Positions 39,132-48,992 of a stretch of 60,359 nt of DNA are shown in pieces; position 1 is the stretch's first letter, and each line of letters opens with the position of its first letter. The stretch covers positions 1 to 60,359 of the forward strand of contig DKPS01000226.1 in assembly GCA_002471345.1 (NCBI GenBank), given 5' to 3'. The translations under genes and the position numbers were made by a program. This DNA comes from Saprospiraceae bacterium UBA7328 (GTDB lineage: Bacteria > Bacteroidota > Bacteroidia > Chitinophagales > Saprospiraceae). The notes below the pieces were generated by a model, which saw nothing but the letters and a program-made list of their open reading frames with translations, had not been told where the DNA came from and made no database searches.

Positions 39132-39211
39132 CTACTGTTTAAATTTGAATGATTGAAGAAAAATGTTTGGTCAAACCATCAATAGGTTGATATTGATTCA
39201 TGAATGAATTC

Positions 39212-40234
39212 TCAAATCAAAATATCAAAATTTTCTGTAGGTTTTATAGGAGAAGGTAAATCTGTTTCATCTAACATTTGTCTTATATCTATTTCTATTC
39301 CTCGAGATATGGAGGTGATAGGGACATCGTTATGAAGTCCTTCAAATGGGTTCTCACTATAGTCTCCAATCAGCTCCATCATCCAGAATACCCACGAGCC
39401 AATTATAGAAAATGGAATGGCTATCAGGGTAAACATTTCATTATCATGATCATGAAAGATATTCAGCATACCGAATGGCAATAATGCAATGAAGATTACA
39501 ACAAAGAAATAATTGACAGATGCATATTGTCGAGGAAAAGGAAAGTTTTTAATCCTTTCTGATTTTCCTTGAAGGGTATAAAATTCAGTAATCAGACCCT
39601 GCATCTCTAGATGCCTGAAGTGCTCTAAGTGTCCTGTTTTTCTAAGAGCCATTAAGCTCTTACTCTGCATACTCAATAGATGTGAAGACCTATTGCCTTT
39701 TTTCATAACATATTCGAACTCATCTCAGGAGAGATAAGGTTTTATCTGATCAAAATTTTCTTCTTTACAGCTTAGACCTAACTCTTTTCTGAAGGCTTCG
39801 TCTCTTTCGCTATCATGTTCCCATGTTTTAATCTTTCTCATTTCTAGAGCCAATGCGCGGAGCCATGCCACATGTCGATGGACTATAGACTGTCTCGTTT
39901 GAATAAGTTCCTCATTCGTTTTTTCAACTGTTGCTTCATCATTAATTATAAAATCTCGGGCCATTACTGTGAAAGATCTGGATGCATTCACAATCCCTCC
40001 CCAGATTTTTCGTGCTTCCCATAACCTATCATAGGAGGAATTATTTTTAAATCCTAAATAGAATGCTACTGCTATACCTATAAGTGATATAGGTTGCCAT
40101 GGAAGATGTAACCATTCTAAACCTAAAACGGAATGAGCTAAAACTATGGCAGAATCAAATATGACAAAAATCATCACGTATTTCTTGCTCCACATTAGTG
40201 TTCTCCAAAAAGAAAATCTAGTACCTATATACAT
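39212..40234 (-). pseudogene. Bestrophin-family channel gene with in-frame TGA
   Basis: Two reading segments, 39725-40234 and 39212-39706, lie in the same frame and form one bestrophin/YneE-like protein of about 340 residues. The N-terminal half has the signature AFYLGFKNNSSYDRLWEARK and WGGIVNASRSF near residue 57. The C-terminal half continues with LLSMQSKSLMALR, two hydrophobic segments and a final NPFEGLHNDVP. A single TGA (39725-39727) in the context IKPYLS-stop-DEFEYV breaks it. Everything on either side fits the family. It may be a recent nonsense mutation, a sequencing error or rare readthrough. Confidence 0.85.
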
Positions 40235-40720
40235 ATTGGTTATTTATAAATCTTATCAGCTTTGCAAAATATATAATTCAATTGAAATGATATGTATGGG
40301 ATCCCAAATCGGAACCCTTAAGCTGCGATAAGGCAGCAGATCAGCATAGTGAGAAATAAAATGATGAGACCAGAAAAGAAATACTGCAGTGTCTTTTTAT
40401 AATAGGCCTGTGAATATATTGGGCCCGCTTAGATTTATCATTTAATATGAGCCTAGAAGCTCTTTCTGCGGACATTAAAGTATGTATATAATGACCTCAT
40501 CCCAGAAGTCAATTGTCTTCTGGTTTTTCATTATGAGCTTAATTTATGTCCTCCTAGTATTCTTCTGAATTATCAACTTCATCACAGATGATAAAATCAA
40601 AATTTGAGCTATTTGCTTCTAATTGATTCATGGATAAAACATGGATTCCAGGCAGGACCATTTTTCAAATCGAATACTAGAATTTCATGGCAAGCACCTG
40701 CAGATGATATTTATTAAACT
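40235..40720. other. Noncoding stretch beside decayed dehydrogenase
   Basis: No intact gene was found here. A perfect inverted repeat CCAGAAG (40502-40508) / CTTCTGG (40517-40523), followed by TTTTTC, looks like a rightward terminator, but no gene on that strand leads to it. Other segments read as short open runs on the minus strand without recognisable family. Confidence 0.4.
40502..40529 (+). terminator. Orphan hairpin with T-run
   Basis: CCAGAAG at 40502-40508 and CTTCTGG at 40517-40523 form a 7-base stem with an 8-base loop containing CAATTG, followed by five T. No intact rightward gene precedes it within 2 kb, so it may be a relic. Confidence 0.4.
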
Positions 40721-41920
40721 GTGGATTACATTAATTTTCTAAATCCTATTCCAAAGTATAATTTCTTAATCATTTCTATATATTGATTTGTAAATCGTTC
40801 ATTATCAAAAAGATCAAAAAAAGATCTTTTTGACGAACAAATGCTATTCTTTCATTTTGGGTGTATTTTACCATCTGATGTAATCTGATCTTCTTTTATC
40901 AATGATATCCATGACAACCTTTTTTTCGTCTACTCCATTATCGCTATAATAACACCATGCTGTAATCACTAATGTTTCGTACTCTTTACTCCCTCTGGAT
41001 TCTAAATTTTCAATAAGTGTGGCAATTAAGAATTTAGGCAATTTAACAGAGCTCTCTGAGCATATTCGACTTACACCATCACTAATGTTAGAGATAGAAA
41101 AACTTCTTCAAGACTATCTTTTTATTTATCTAAATCTATACCTTATGTTTCATCAAGATTGACAGAGGCCTCTTTATCCTTAAATGCCCATATGAATTGG
41201 CTAAATACCGGATCATTCATACAATACTCAATAGTGTCATGGCCGTGAATTGCTCCGGGAATCCCTAATACAGAATTTCCAGCATTGAGCAATCGAATTT
41301 TCATTTTTTCATATGGTAGGACGTCAGGTACAAATTAAACTCCTAATTTTTCTAATTGGGCCTTCCATTACAAAATTTATCTTCAATTATCCATTTAAAA
41401 AATGGCTCATATACTACAGCTCATTCATCAATGATTCCATAATTTGTTTTTAGATAATTAGAATCAGAATCTTTTGATACCGGAGTGATTCTGTCTAGTA
41501 TTGAATTGAGGAATCTTACCATTTTCTCAATCCACTTTGCTAGTTCTAGATCTTGTCTTTCTTTCCGAATTTTTAGAACTGCTGTCAAATATCCAGATGC
41601 TGTTTTGGGTGGACTATTATTTTTTAGAGCATGAATGATCTCAGGGTTGTTAAAGTAGAATTCTCCTGTTGAAGGATTAAAGTTATATCCTCATGTGTAA
41701 TTGTGAGTGAAACAATTTTAGTGTCGGAATGAGAGAGTTCTTCAATGGCTAATTCAGGAGTATCAACTGCAAGGGTATTATTCATAATAGATGCTATAAT
41801 TTTACTTTCTATCTGTCCATCAGGATGTTGAATGATAAGAGTATATCATCGATCTTGTTTTCTAAGAATTTTAGATTTGATATGTTCATTTGATCAGGAC
41901 CTGACTTAATCTTTTATCAA
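40720..41920 (-). pseudogene. Decayed mannitol-type dehydrogenase
   Basis: Read on the minus strand, this region carries scattered pieces of a long-chain polyol/mannonate dehydrogenase in family order. QDR-stop-YTLIIQHPDG and DTKIVSLTIT (41750-41850) match the usual QDGLYTL and IVSLTITEGGY. Next come YNFNPSTGEFYFNNPEI, LDRITPVSKDSD and RLLNAGNSVLGIPGAIHGHD (about 41250-41310), which matches the C-terminal block. The piece then reads NDPVFSQFIWAFKDKEAS, and later SRICSESSVKLPKFL and VITAWCYYSDNGVDEK (about 40910-41080). Several frameshifts, stops and an internal deletion separate them, and the N-terminal Rossmann segment is missing. Confidence 0.85.
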
Positions 41921-41966
41921 TATGAAATTTTAGTTTGTATCATTGTTAAATTAGAAATTGGAAGCT

Positions 41967-43139
41967 ATGATAAAATATATTATTCTATTGACCACAATGG
42001 TATTTTTAATATCATGCAAATCCGAACAAAAGGAAATGGATAATGACGTTGATTTGCCATTTGTTTTAGACCTAAATGCAATCAGCGATAAGATTATTGA
42101 TCTATCTAAGTTAAAGCCAGGAGAAAGAGTCCTTTTGGTTATGGCTCCAGGAGAATTTGATGACATTATCAATGAACTAAGAGAGTCGATAGAAGCTAAA
42201 AACGCTGCCTACTTGGGTACAATGAGTGTTTCAGATTTGCAACCTGAAGAATGGACCACAACATGGATATCTGAAAGAATGAATAAGGATGATGAACGAC
42301 TCGAAGCACTATTTGAAGACGTGGATTTAGGGATAATGCTTCCAGGAGCATCACCCATTCATCAGCCATATAAAGTGCTGCAAAGTATGCTCGAAGGAAC
42401 ATCTAAGAGAACTATTCATTTTCATTGGGCTGGAGCCTATGACTTGAATGGAAATCTTTTAAATACTGATGATGAAAAGAGTGAATTTTACCAAAATGTG
42501 ATCCTGAATACTGATTACAAAGCCTTAAGCGAAGCTCAAGTATCTTTCGAAAATGCAATGAGGAATGAAGAGATTCGGGTAATCACTGAAGAAGGAACCG
42601 ATATAAGCTTTAAAATAGGAGATCGCCCTGTTACTAAACAAGATGGGAATGCCTCAAAATCAAGAGCATCAGAAGGGATGAATCTAATAGATCGTGAAAT
42701 AGAAATCCCTTCAGGGGCGATAAGGGTGGCACCAATAGAAGAAAGTGTAAATGGTATTATTGCCTTCCCAAATGCCAAGTGGGATGATACTGATGTAGAA
42801 GACTTAAAAGTAACTATTGAATCAGGTAAAATCGTGGAGATTAAAGCTTCCAAAGGTGAAGAAGCAGTAAGGAATGAGATGACCAAAGCAGGAGATGCTG
42901 GCAGATCATTTAGGGAGTTCGCTTTAGGATTTAATCCTATGATGACAATTCAGGAAGGAAATCTGCCTTGGATACCTTACTATGGATATGGAGCAGGAGT
43001 AGTAAGATTGTCACTAGGTGATAATACTGAATTAGGTGGAAAAGTAGGTGGAGGATATGTAAGATGGAATTTCTTTCCTAATGCAACGGTTACAGTTGGG
43101 GATGAAATATGGGTAAAAAAGGGCAAATTACTCAGGTAG
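41967..43139 (+). CDS. M29 aminopeptidase-like lipoprotein, probably metal-site deficient
   Basis: This protein of about 390 residues has a lipoprotein signal (IILLTTMVFLISC). Its C-terminal two thirds follow the M29 aminopeptidase T layout. GTDISFKIGDRP and IPSGAIRVAPIEESVNGIIAF, then REFALGFNPM, GAGVVRLSLGD and RWNFFPNATV correspond to successive family blocks. Several positions that are metal ligands in M29 enzymes are changed: the GE glutamate is A, and the histidines of the last two blocks read R. Only the REFALG glutamate remains. A non-peptidase role is likely. I chose the ATG at 41967 over TTG at 41958. Confidence 0.65.
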   Translation: MIKYIILLTTMVFLISCKSEQKEMDNDVDLPFVLDLNAISDKIIDLSKLKPGERVLLVMAPGEFDDIINELRESIEAKNAAYLGTMSVSDLQPEEWTTTWISERMNKDDERLEALFEDVDLGIMLPGASPIHQPYKVLQSMLEGTSKRTIHFHWAGAYDLNGNLLNTDDEKSEFYQNVILNTDYKALSEAQVSFENAMRNEEIRVITEEGTDISFKIGDRPVTKQDGNASKSRASEGMNLIDREIEIPSGAIRVAPIEESVNGIIAFPNAKWDDTDVEDLKVTIESGKIVEIKASKGEEAVRNEMTKAGDAGRSFREFALGFNPMMTIQEGNLPWIPYYGYGAGVVRLSLGDNTELGGKVGGGYVRWNFFPNATVTVGDEIWVKKGKLLR

Positions 43140-43141
43140 GA

Positions 43142-44350
43142 TTAACCGAATATCCAATTTTTAAGCCCTTGTTTCATTTCAGAAATTCCAATATGAGTGG
43201 CTAATCTTAATCCTGAGTATTCATGATTGAGGCCTTTTCCTTTTGCCAAATTCTTAATTTGTAGATCATAGAATCCAGCTTCAGCATTATCAGGATTGTT
43301 CTTATCTAATACTTCGAAATATGGATCTGGAATTATTGAATCAGAACCATTTATGAAGCCACTAGGGAAATCTTCTTTGATTAAAAATGGTCTTCCAAAT
43401 CCTATAATGTCCAACTCTTCATTGGTTAGTACTTCATTGCAAAAGTCTAGCGATCTGAAACCTCCTGTTACCATTAATGGAATTTTATACTCAGTTTTCA
43501 TTTCTTTAGCAAAGTCTATAAAGTAAGCCTCTCGCCTCTGAGTACTTTCTTTTAAACCATATCCGAAGAGAGCAGTCTGTTCATAGGTGCCTCCAGATAT
43601 TTCAACTAGATCTAGCCCTCTTTCTTCAAGGCCTTTTATAACAATTTTCGCATCATTTTGATCATAACCACCTTTCATGAAGTCAGCGGAGTTTAGCTTA
43701 ACGGAAATTGGAAAATTTGTTCCTAATTTCTTTCTTGCTTTTTCTACTATGGTAAAAAGGAGTCTTGCTCTGTTATCTATTGATCCGCCCCATTTGTCTT
43801 CTCTCTTATTCGTTTTGGGAGATAAGAACTGACTGATTAGATATCCATGCGCAGCGTGAAATTGAATCCCTGAGAAACCAGCCTTTTTACAAAACACAGC
43901 CCCATGAATAAATCTTTTGATCACGTCTTCTATACCACTCTCGGATAGCGCTTTAGGTTTTCCAAAAAGGCCCATCTTATTAAGCTTTACATCAGAGGCT
44001 GATACTGGTTTTCTAGTAGAAAATAAAGTTGCTTGTCTTCCGGCATGACTGAGTTGAGCCCAAAAGTGATTGCCATGATTCAACACGCCTTCAGCCCATT
44101 TTTTGAAAGGAGTGATATCAGTTTTGTCCTCGACTACAACATTACCTGTAGATTCTAAATATCTCTTATCTACAAGGATGTTGCCACTAAGCATCATTCC
44201 AGCTCCATTTTTTGCCCAATGATCATATAGATCAAAATGACGCTTATTTGGGAGGTGATTAGCTTTTGCCTGACGTTCAGTGAGGGCTGCTTTTGCTATT
44301 CGATTACCCAGTGTAACACCACAGGGAAGTGTAAAAGGAGTATTTATCAT
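43142..44350 (-). CDS. NADH:flavin oxidoreductase, OYE family
   Basis: This 402-residue TIM-barrel flavoprotein belongs to the Old Yellow Enzyme family, which uses FMN and NAD(P)H to reduce activated double bonds. FMN and substrate-binding features include WAQLSHAGRQATLF near residue 102 and FHAAHGYLISQFLSPKTNKR near 173 with the two histidines. Further downstream are EISGGTYEQ and MVTGGFRSLDFC. Length fits single-domain members without the FeS/2,4-dienoyl-CoA extension. Only 6 bases separate it from the upstream M28 peptidase gene. Confidence 0.92.
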   Translation of the reverse strand: MINTPFTLPCGVTLGNRIAKAALTERQAKANHLPNKRHFDLYDHWAKNGAGMMLSGNILVDKRYLESTGNVVVEDKTDITPFKKWAEGVLNHGNHFWAQLSHAGRQATLFSTRKPVSASDVKLNKMGLFGKPKALSESGIEDVIKRFIHGAVFCKKAGFSGIQFHAAHGYLISQFLSPKTNKREDKWGGSIDNRARLLFTIVEKARKKLGTNFPISVKLNSADFMKGGYDQNDAKIVIKGLEERGLDLVEISGGTYEQTALFGYGLKESTQRREAYFIDFAKEMKTEYKIPLMVTGGFRSLDFCNEVLTNEELDIIGFGRPFLIKEDFPSGFINGSDSIIPDPYFEVLDKNNPDNAEAGFYDLQIKNLAKGKGLNHEYSGLRLATHIGISEMKQGLKNWIFG

Positions 44351-44356
44351 ATATAT

Positions 44357-46000
44357 CTAGTCTAACACATCTACTACTGGCCTATTGTCCATATTAGCAA
44401 CTTGCCATGCTGTAGCGAATATGAGTTGTGTTCTTTTCGCGTATTGAGGGTAGTCTATTTTATCAGGTGTATCCGTGTGTTTGTGATAGTCCTCGTGGGT
44501 ACCATTAAAATAGAAGATAACAGGGATATTATGCTTAGCGAAGTTGTAATGATCAGAACGGTAGTAGAATCGATCTGGATGTGTTTTTCCATTATATAGA
44601 TAATCCATATCCATATCTCCAAAATGTGTGCTTGATACTTTCTCATGTACTCCATGTAATTCTGTGCTCAACATGTCAGAACCAATGATGTAGATATAAT
44701 CATTATCATCTTTTCTTTCACTACCATTTCTGCCTATCATATCGATATTGAGATTGGCAACTGTATTTGACAATGGAAAAATAGGATCAACATCAGCATA
44801 ATACTCTGATCCCCAAAGTCCTTTTTCTTCTCCTGTCACATTTAGAAATACTACTGTTCTTCTAGGTCCATTTCCTTCATTTGCTGCTGCGATGAAAGCC
44901 TCAGCAATCTCAAGAACACCCATCGACCCTGAGCCATCATCATCAGCTCCATTATAGATCTTTCCATCATTGATGCCCACATGGTCGTAATGAGAAGATA
45001 TAATAACTACTTCATCTTTAAGGTCTCTACCAGGTAAAACTGCCACTATATTTTCTGAGGTAATAGTTTTGCTCGGCCGTTCTATTTCAATTTCTATATC
45101 TGACGCTGTGTATAGTCCACCCAATGTCTCTTTTTGATTTAATTTCATCGAAATGTCATTGAAGAAATTTTCGGATGAAGTGCCAAAAAGTTGTGCAGCT
45201 TTAGATGGCGAGATAAAATATAAATTATACGGTCGTTCAAGTTTATCTGAATCATCTAAAGTGAACATTGGTTTAAATTTTTCACTTCTTCTTGATGCAA
45301 AAGTCATTTGAGCATCATATCGCTGCTGATTAGTAAATGTGATAAAAAGGTCCGTTATTCCTTTCGCTGCAAGGTTTTTTAGATTTAAAAAACTATCCTG
45401 AGGAGCATTAGCAATATTCTTCCCATTAGAGTCCATAGGATCTCCCCAAATGGCACATATAGCTTTTCCTTTTACATCAATATTTTCATAATCATTGTAT
45501 TCTTCAGTTTCCATTCCGTGACCGACAAATACCATTTCTGTTGCTGTGGAGGGCTTTGGATAGGCTTGAGTAAGGAAGTCTGTACCATTGTCGAGTTGTA
45601 CACTTTTACTCCGGATCGTTCCGTAGGATGTCTTTTCTTCAAGAAAAGGTATTCGCTGTAGATATGGATTTGCTTGAGACTTTATGGGACCTTTTAATCC
45701 CAAGTGATGGTAGGCATCTGACAAATAATTAGCAGCTAATTTTTGACCTCTTGTTCCTGTTTCTCTTCCTTCGAAAGCATCTGAGGCAAAGATGTATAGA
45801 TGCTCTTTTAGCTCATCAGCTGTGATAGTATTCATGTATTTGATCATGGTTTGGTCGGCAAGAAGAGTTTTAGAATCTATCGTTGGGATTTTAGCTGTGG
45901 TTACCGTTTTATTGGATGCACAAGATGCAAATGTGATGATCAATAAGATAGAAAGAATTCGAAAAGAAAGAGACATGTCAGATTTTTTTATGAGTTGCAA
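44357..46000 (-). CDS. M28-family zinc aminopeptidase, lipoprotein
   Basis: This 547-residue protein has a lipoprotein signal (FRILSILLIITFASC). After a PA-like insert comes the M28 catalytic domain. SSHYDHVG near residue 338 gives the first histidine, NGADDDGSGSMG gives the bridging aspartate, TGEEKGLWGSEYY gives the catalytic glutamates, LNIDMIGRNG gives the next aspartate, and HKHTDTPDKI gives the last histidine. Together they form a full binuclear zinc site. It likely trims peptides in the periplasm or outer membrane. It forms a two-gene unit with the OYE gene. Confidence 0.93.
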   Translation of the reverse strand: MQLIKKSDMSLSFRILSILLIITFASCASNKTVTTAKIPTIDSKTLLADQTMIKYMNTITADELKEHLYIFASDAFEGRETGTRGQKLAANYLSDAYHHLGLKGPIKSQANPYLQRIPFLEEKTSYGTIRSKSVQLDNGTDFLTQAYPKPSTATEMVFVGHGMETEEYNDYENIDVKGKAICAIWGDPMDSNGKNIANAPQDSFLNLKNLAAKGITDLFITFTNQQRYDAQMTFASRRSEKFKPMFTLDDSDKLERPYNLYFISPSKAAQLFGTSSENFFNDISMKLNQKETLGGLYTASDIEIEIERPSKTITSENIVAVLPGRDLKDEVVIISSHYDHVGINDGKIYNGADDDGSGSMGVLEIAEAFIAAANEGNGPRRTVVFLNVTGEEKGLWGSEYYADVDPIFPLSNTVANLNIDMIGRNGSERKDDNDYIYIIGSDMLSTELHGVHEKVSSTHFGDMDMDYLYNGKTHPDRFYYRSDHYNFAKHNIPVIFYFNGTHEDYHKHTDTPDKIDYPQYAKRTQLIFATAWQVANMDNRPVVDVLD

Positions 46001-46199
46001 AAGTAAGAAGTATCTATATATTCAGCTCTATGATAAAATGTACGATTTAACAAGTTCCAAAAACGGCTTTGGCATCAATTTTTCTTTGGACTAAAGTGTT
46101 TTATAGAGATCAAGAATCACCTAATGTTAGTACATTAGTATTGAGATACCTTAGTTTCAATTTCAACATTCTTAATAGTCATATACTTCTAGTTAATTC

Positions 46200-48311
46200 A
46201 TGATCTCTACCTCTTCATATCTTAAGACTAAAATTGACTTTCTCAAAGGAGTTGGAGAAAAAAGGGCAGAATTGCTTAGGGATGAATTGGGTGTTAAAAC
46301 ATTCTTTGACTTGATAAATTTATATCCATTTAGATATATAGATCGGACTCAGTTTCATAACATTTCAACGTCCCAAGATGGAGATACCGCACAACTTAAA
46401 GGAACTATTGTCGAAAAGGAAAAGGTGAAAGGAAGGAATAATCGATATAGACTTACAGCACTGTTTAAAGATAGCAGTGGCTTTGTGGAGTTAATTTGGT
46501 TTCAGTCTGTGAAATGGTTAGAAGAGAGTATCAAAATAGGGGAGGAATATATCGTTTTTGGGAAAGTGAATGTTTTTAAAGGAAAGAAAAGCATACCTCA
46601 TCCAGAATTGGAATTGGCATCTAAGATGTCGGCACCTAAAGCCCTAGAACCTGTATATAGCAGTACAGAAAAACTGAATGCCTTTAGTTTGGATAATCGG
46701 AGTAGAAGGAAACTGGCCCAGACTGTTATCTCCAAAATATCACAAGAAGATCTACCTGAAAATTTATCCGAGAAAGTGATATCACAACTTAAACTATGTA
46801 GTAGATTTCAGTCTTATCAATGGATTCATTTTCCTCCATCTGATCTTGCATTAAAATCAGCTCAGAATCGGATTAAATTTGAAGAAGTCCTTTTTCTTCA
46901 ATTGCGATTATTACAGATAAGAAAGAAAAGAGAATTGGATTTAGCTGGGTTTTCATTTGAAAAAGTGGGGTCCTATTTTAATTCTTTTTTTAAAGAAAAA
47001 CTGCCATTTGAACTTACTGATGCGCAGAAAAGAGTACTTAAAGAGATTCGAGCTGACCTTAAAAGAGGTGCTCAGATGAATAGGTTACTTCAAGGTGATG
47101 TAGGTAGTGGAAAAACGATTGTTGCACTCATGAGCATGTTCATAGCCTTAGATAATGGCTATCAGGCATGTATGATGGCACCTACAGAGATATTGGCTCA
47201 GCAGCACTATGCATTCATCAGTGAAAGTGTCAAAGGACTGGGTGTACAAGTGGCTTTTCTATCGGGCTCGGTTAAAGGTAAAACTAGAGCACAGCTACTT
47301 CAGTTTTTAAAAGAAGGTCATATAGACATTTTGGTAGGGACACATGCTTTGATTGAGGACCCTGTTGTGTTCAAGAAATTAGGTCTTGCAGTGATAGATG
47401 AACAACATAGGTTTGGTGTAATACAAAGAGCTAAGTTATGGAATAAAAATGATGACTATCCTCCACATGTTTTAGTTATGACAGCTACCCCTATACCACG
47501 GACATTAGCTATGACGGTTTATGGAGATTTAGATGTCTCTATTATTGATGAATTGCCACCTGGTAGAAAAGAGATAGAAACGGTGCATCGGTTCGAAAAA
47601 GACAGAACGAGGATTGTCGGATTCATGCACGAGGAAATTAAGAAAGGTAGGCAGATCTATATTGTCTATCCATTAATCGAAGAATCAGAAAAACTTGATC
47701 TTCAAAATCTGCAAGAAGGATATGAACAATTATTACCATATTTCCCTGCTCCAGACTTTCAGATAGCCGTGGTTCATGGGCGAATGAAACATGCAGATAA
47801 AGATTTGGAGATGCAAAGATTTGTAAGTGGAAAAGCGCAGATTATGGTAGCAACAACAGTCATAGAAGTGGGTGTGAATGTACCTAATGCTTCCGTCATG
47901 ATTATAGAAAATGCTGAACGTTTTGGCCTATCTCAGTTGCATCAGTTGAGAGGTAGAGTAGGTAGAGGAGCTGAGCGATCTTTTTGTATTCTGATGACCT
48001 CATTTAAGCTCACCAAAGAAGGAAAAAAGAGGATAGAAACGATGTGCCGGACTAATAATGGATTCGAAATATCTGAAGTGGATATGGAGCTCAGAGGAGC
48101 AGGGAATATAGAGGGCACTCAGCAAAGCGGTTCTATAGAGTTTAATCTATTAGATTTATTTCAAGATCGAAATATATTGATTACAGCAAGGCATTTGGCA
48201 GATTCTATTCTAGAGGATGACCCGTTATTAGAAAAAGAAGAAAATCACCCAATAGCTGAGTACTTGGCAATGTATAGAGCTAAGTATAGAGATTGGGGAA
48301 GAATAAGTTGA
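46200..48311 (+). CDS. recG: ATP-dependent DNA helicase RecG
   Basis: This 703-residue helicase reverses stalled replication forks and processes Holliday junctions. It has an N-terminal OB-like wedge region (about 1-250), the Walker A motif LLQGDVGSGKTIVAL near residue 300, the DEQHRFGV DExH box near 398 and VMTATPIPRTLAM in motif III. The C-terminal helicase motifs ATTVIEVGVNVPNA and QLRGRVGRG lie near 560-590. The RecG-specific helical tail with a GAGNIEGTQQSG segment is present. Length is normal, and the gene is monocistronic. Confidence 0.96.
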   Translation: MISTSSYLKTKIDFLKGVGEKRAELLRDELGVKTFFDLINLYPFRYIDRTQFHNISTSQDGDTAQLKGTIVEKEKVKGRNNRYRLTALFKDSSGFVELIWFQSVKWLEESIKIGEEYIVFGKVNVFKGKKSIPHPELELASKMSAPKALEPVYSSTEKLNAFSLDNRSRRKLAQTVISKISQEDLPENLSEKVISQLKLCSRFQSYQWIHFPPSDLALKSAQNRIKFEEVLFLQLRLLQIRKKRELDLAGFSFEKVGSYFNSFFKEKLPFELTDAQKRVLKEIRADLKRGAQMNRLLQGDVGSGKTIVALMSMFIALDNGYQACMMAPTEILAQQHYAFISESVKGLGVQVAFLSGSVKGKTRAQLLQFLKEGHIDILVGTHALIEDPVVFKKLGLAVIDEQHRFGVIQRAKLWNKNDDYPPHVLVMTATPIPRTLAMTVYGDLDVSIIDELPPGRKEIETVHRFEKDRTRIVGFMHEEIKKGRQIYIVYPLIEESEKLDLQNLQEGYEQLLPYFPAPDFQIAVVHGRMKHADKDLEMQRFVSGKAQIMVATTVIEVGVNVPNASVMIIENAERFGLSQLHQLRGRVGRGAERSFCILMTSFKLTKEGKKRIETMCRTNNGFEISEVDMELRGAGNIEGTQQSGSIEFNLLDLFQDRNILITARHLADSILEDDPLLEKEENHPIAEYLAMYRAKYRDWGRIS

Positions 48312-48353
48312 ATATTCAATATGTCTTTTTAAAATTGATTTTTTCAAATTCAT

Positions 48354-48992
48354 TTAAGCAAAGACTTCCATTTTAGCGATATTGCTTTCCAATTTTTTCA
48401 TCTCGGCTCCATAAGCCTTTTTGTTCATCTTCTCAGTCAGTAAATAGAGAAGCGGAGTACCAACACATAGAATAGTTATCAACAGAAAGAGAATTTTAGG
48501 TTCAGAAATTCTACAAACAAATTCTCCTGTAGAATCTAATCCACTTATAAAGCCTAGAATCAAACAAACGGGAAGGAAGAACATACCCCAAATGGTCTCC
48601 ATCCTCAGAGCGGATCTGATCATTTTGTGCTCATGTTTCATTGACATGAGGATAGAATCAAAGACAGGACCTTCTTCTTTTAGGTCAAAATATTTATATA
48701 GCATGGGGAATAAGCCGATCATATAAATGAATATACCGGTTCCTAAGGCATAGGATGTAATTAGTTTGCCCCAAGTCAATACTAATGCAATGGTTAATAA
48801 TGCAATGAAAAACAAACACCAATAGACTTTCATCAAAATCGTATTCTTTAATCTACCAATAGCATGATTTGATTCATTGGTTATAGCATCCATGATTTCT
48901 TCTTTTTTAATTTTTGAATGAGAAAATTTTTGTTCAGACATCTTCTTCCAAGCAACCATGATGTCTTGATCTGTTCTGCTTTTTTGAATCAT
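48354..48992 (-). CDS. Membrane protein paired with second ECF sigma factor
   Basis: This 212-residue protein has a cytoplasmic N-terminal part (about 1-45) and four hydrophobic segments, with a charged coiled tail (KKAYGAEMKKLESNIAK). Its start overlaps the end of the ECF sigma gene by 4 bases. Organisation matches the pair at 20943-22044, with no obvious zinc anti-sigma motif. I cannot show homology by eye beyond the shared layout. Regulation of the sigma factor is inferred from coupling. Confidence 0.6.
   Translation of the reverse strand: MIQKSRTDQDIMVAWKKMSEQKFSHSKIKKEEIMDAITNESNHAIGRLKNTILMKVYWCLFFIALLTIALVLTWGKLITSYALGTGIFIYMIGLFPMLYKYFDLKEEGPVFDSILMSMKHEHKMIRSALRMETIWGMFFLPVCLILGFISGLDSTGEFVCRISEPKILFLLITILCVGTPLLYLLTEKMNKKAYGAEMKKLESNIAKMEVFA

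Noticed and set aside
40235..41957. Insertion sequence or transposon in the gene-poor stretch
   Set aside because: No transposase-like reading frame, terminal inverted repeats or target duplications were seen. The content reads as a decayed dehydrogenase.
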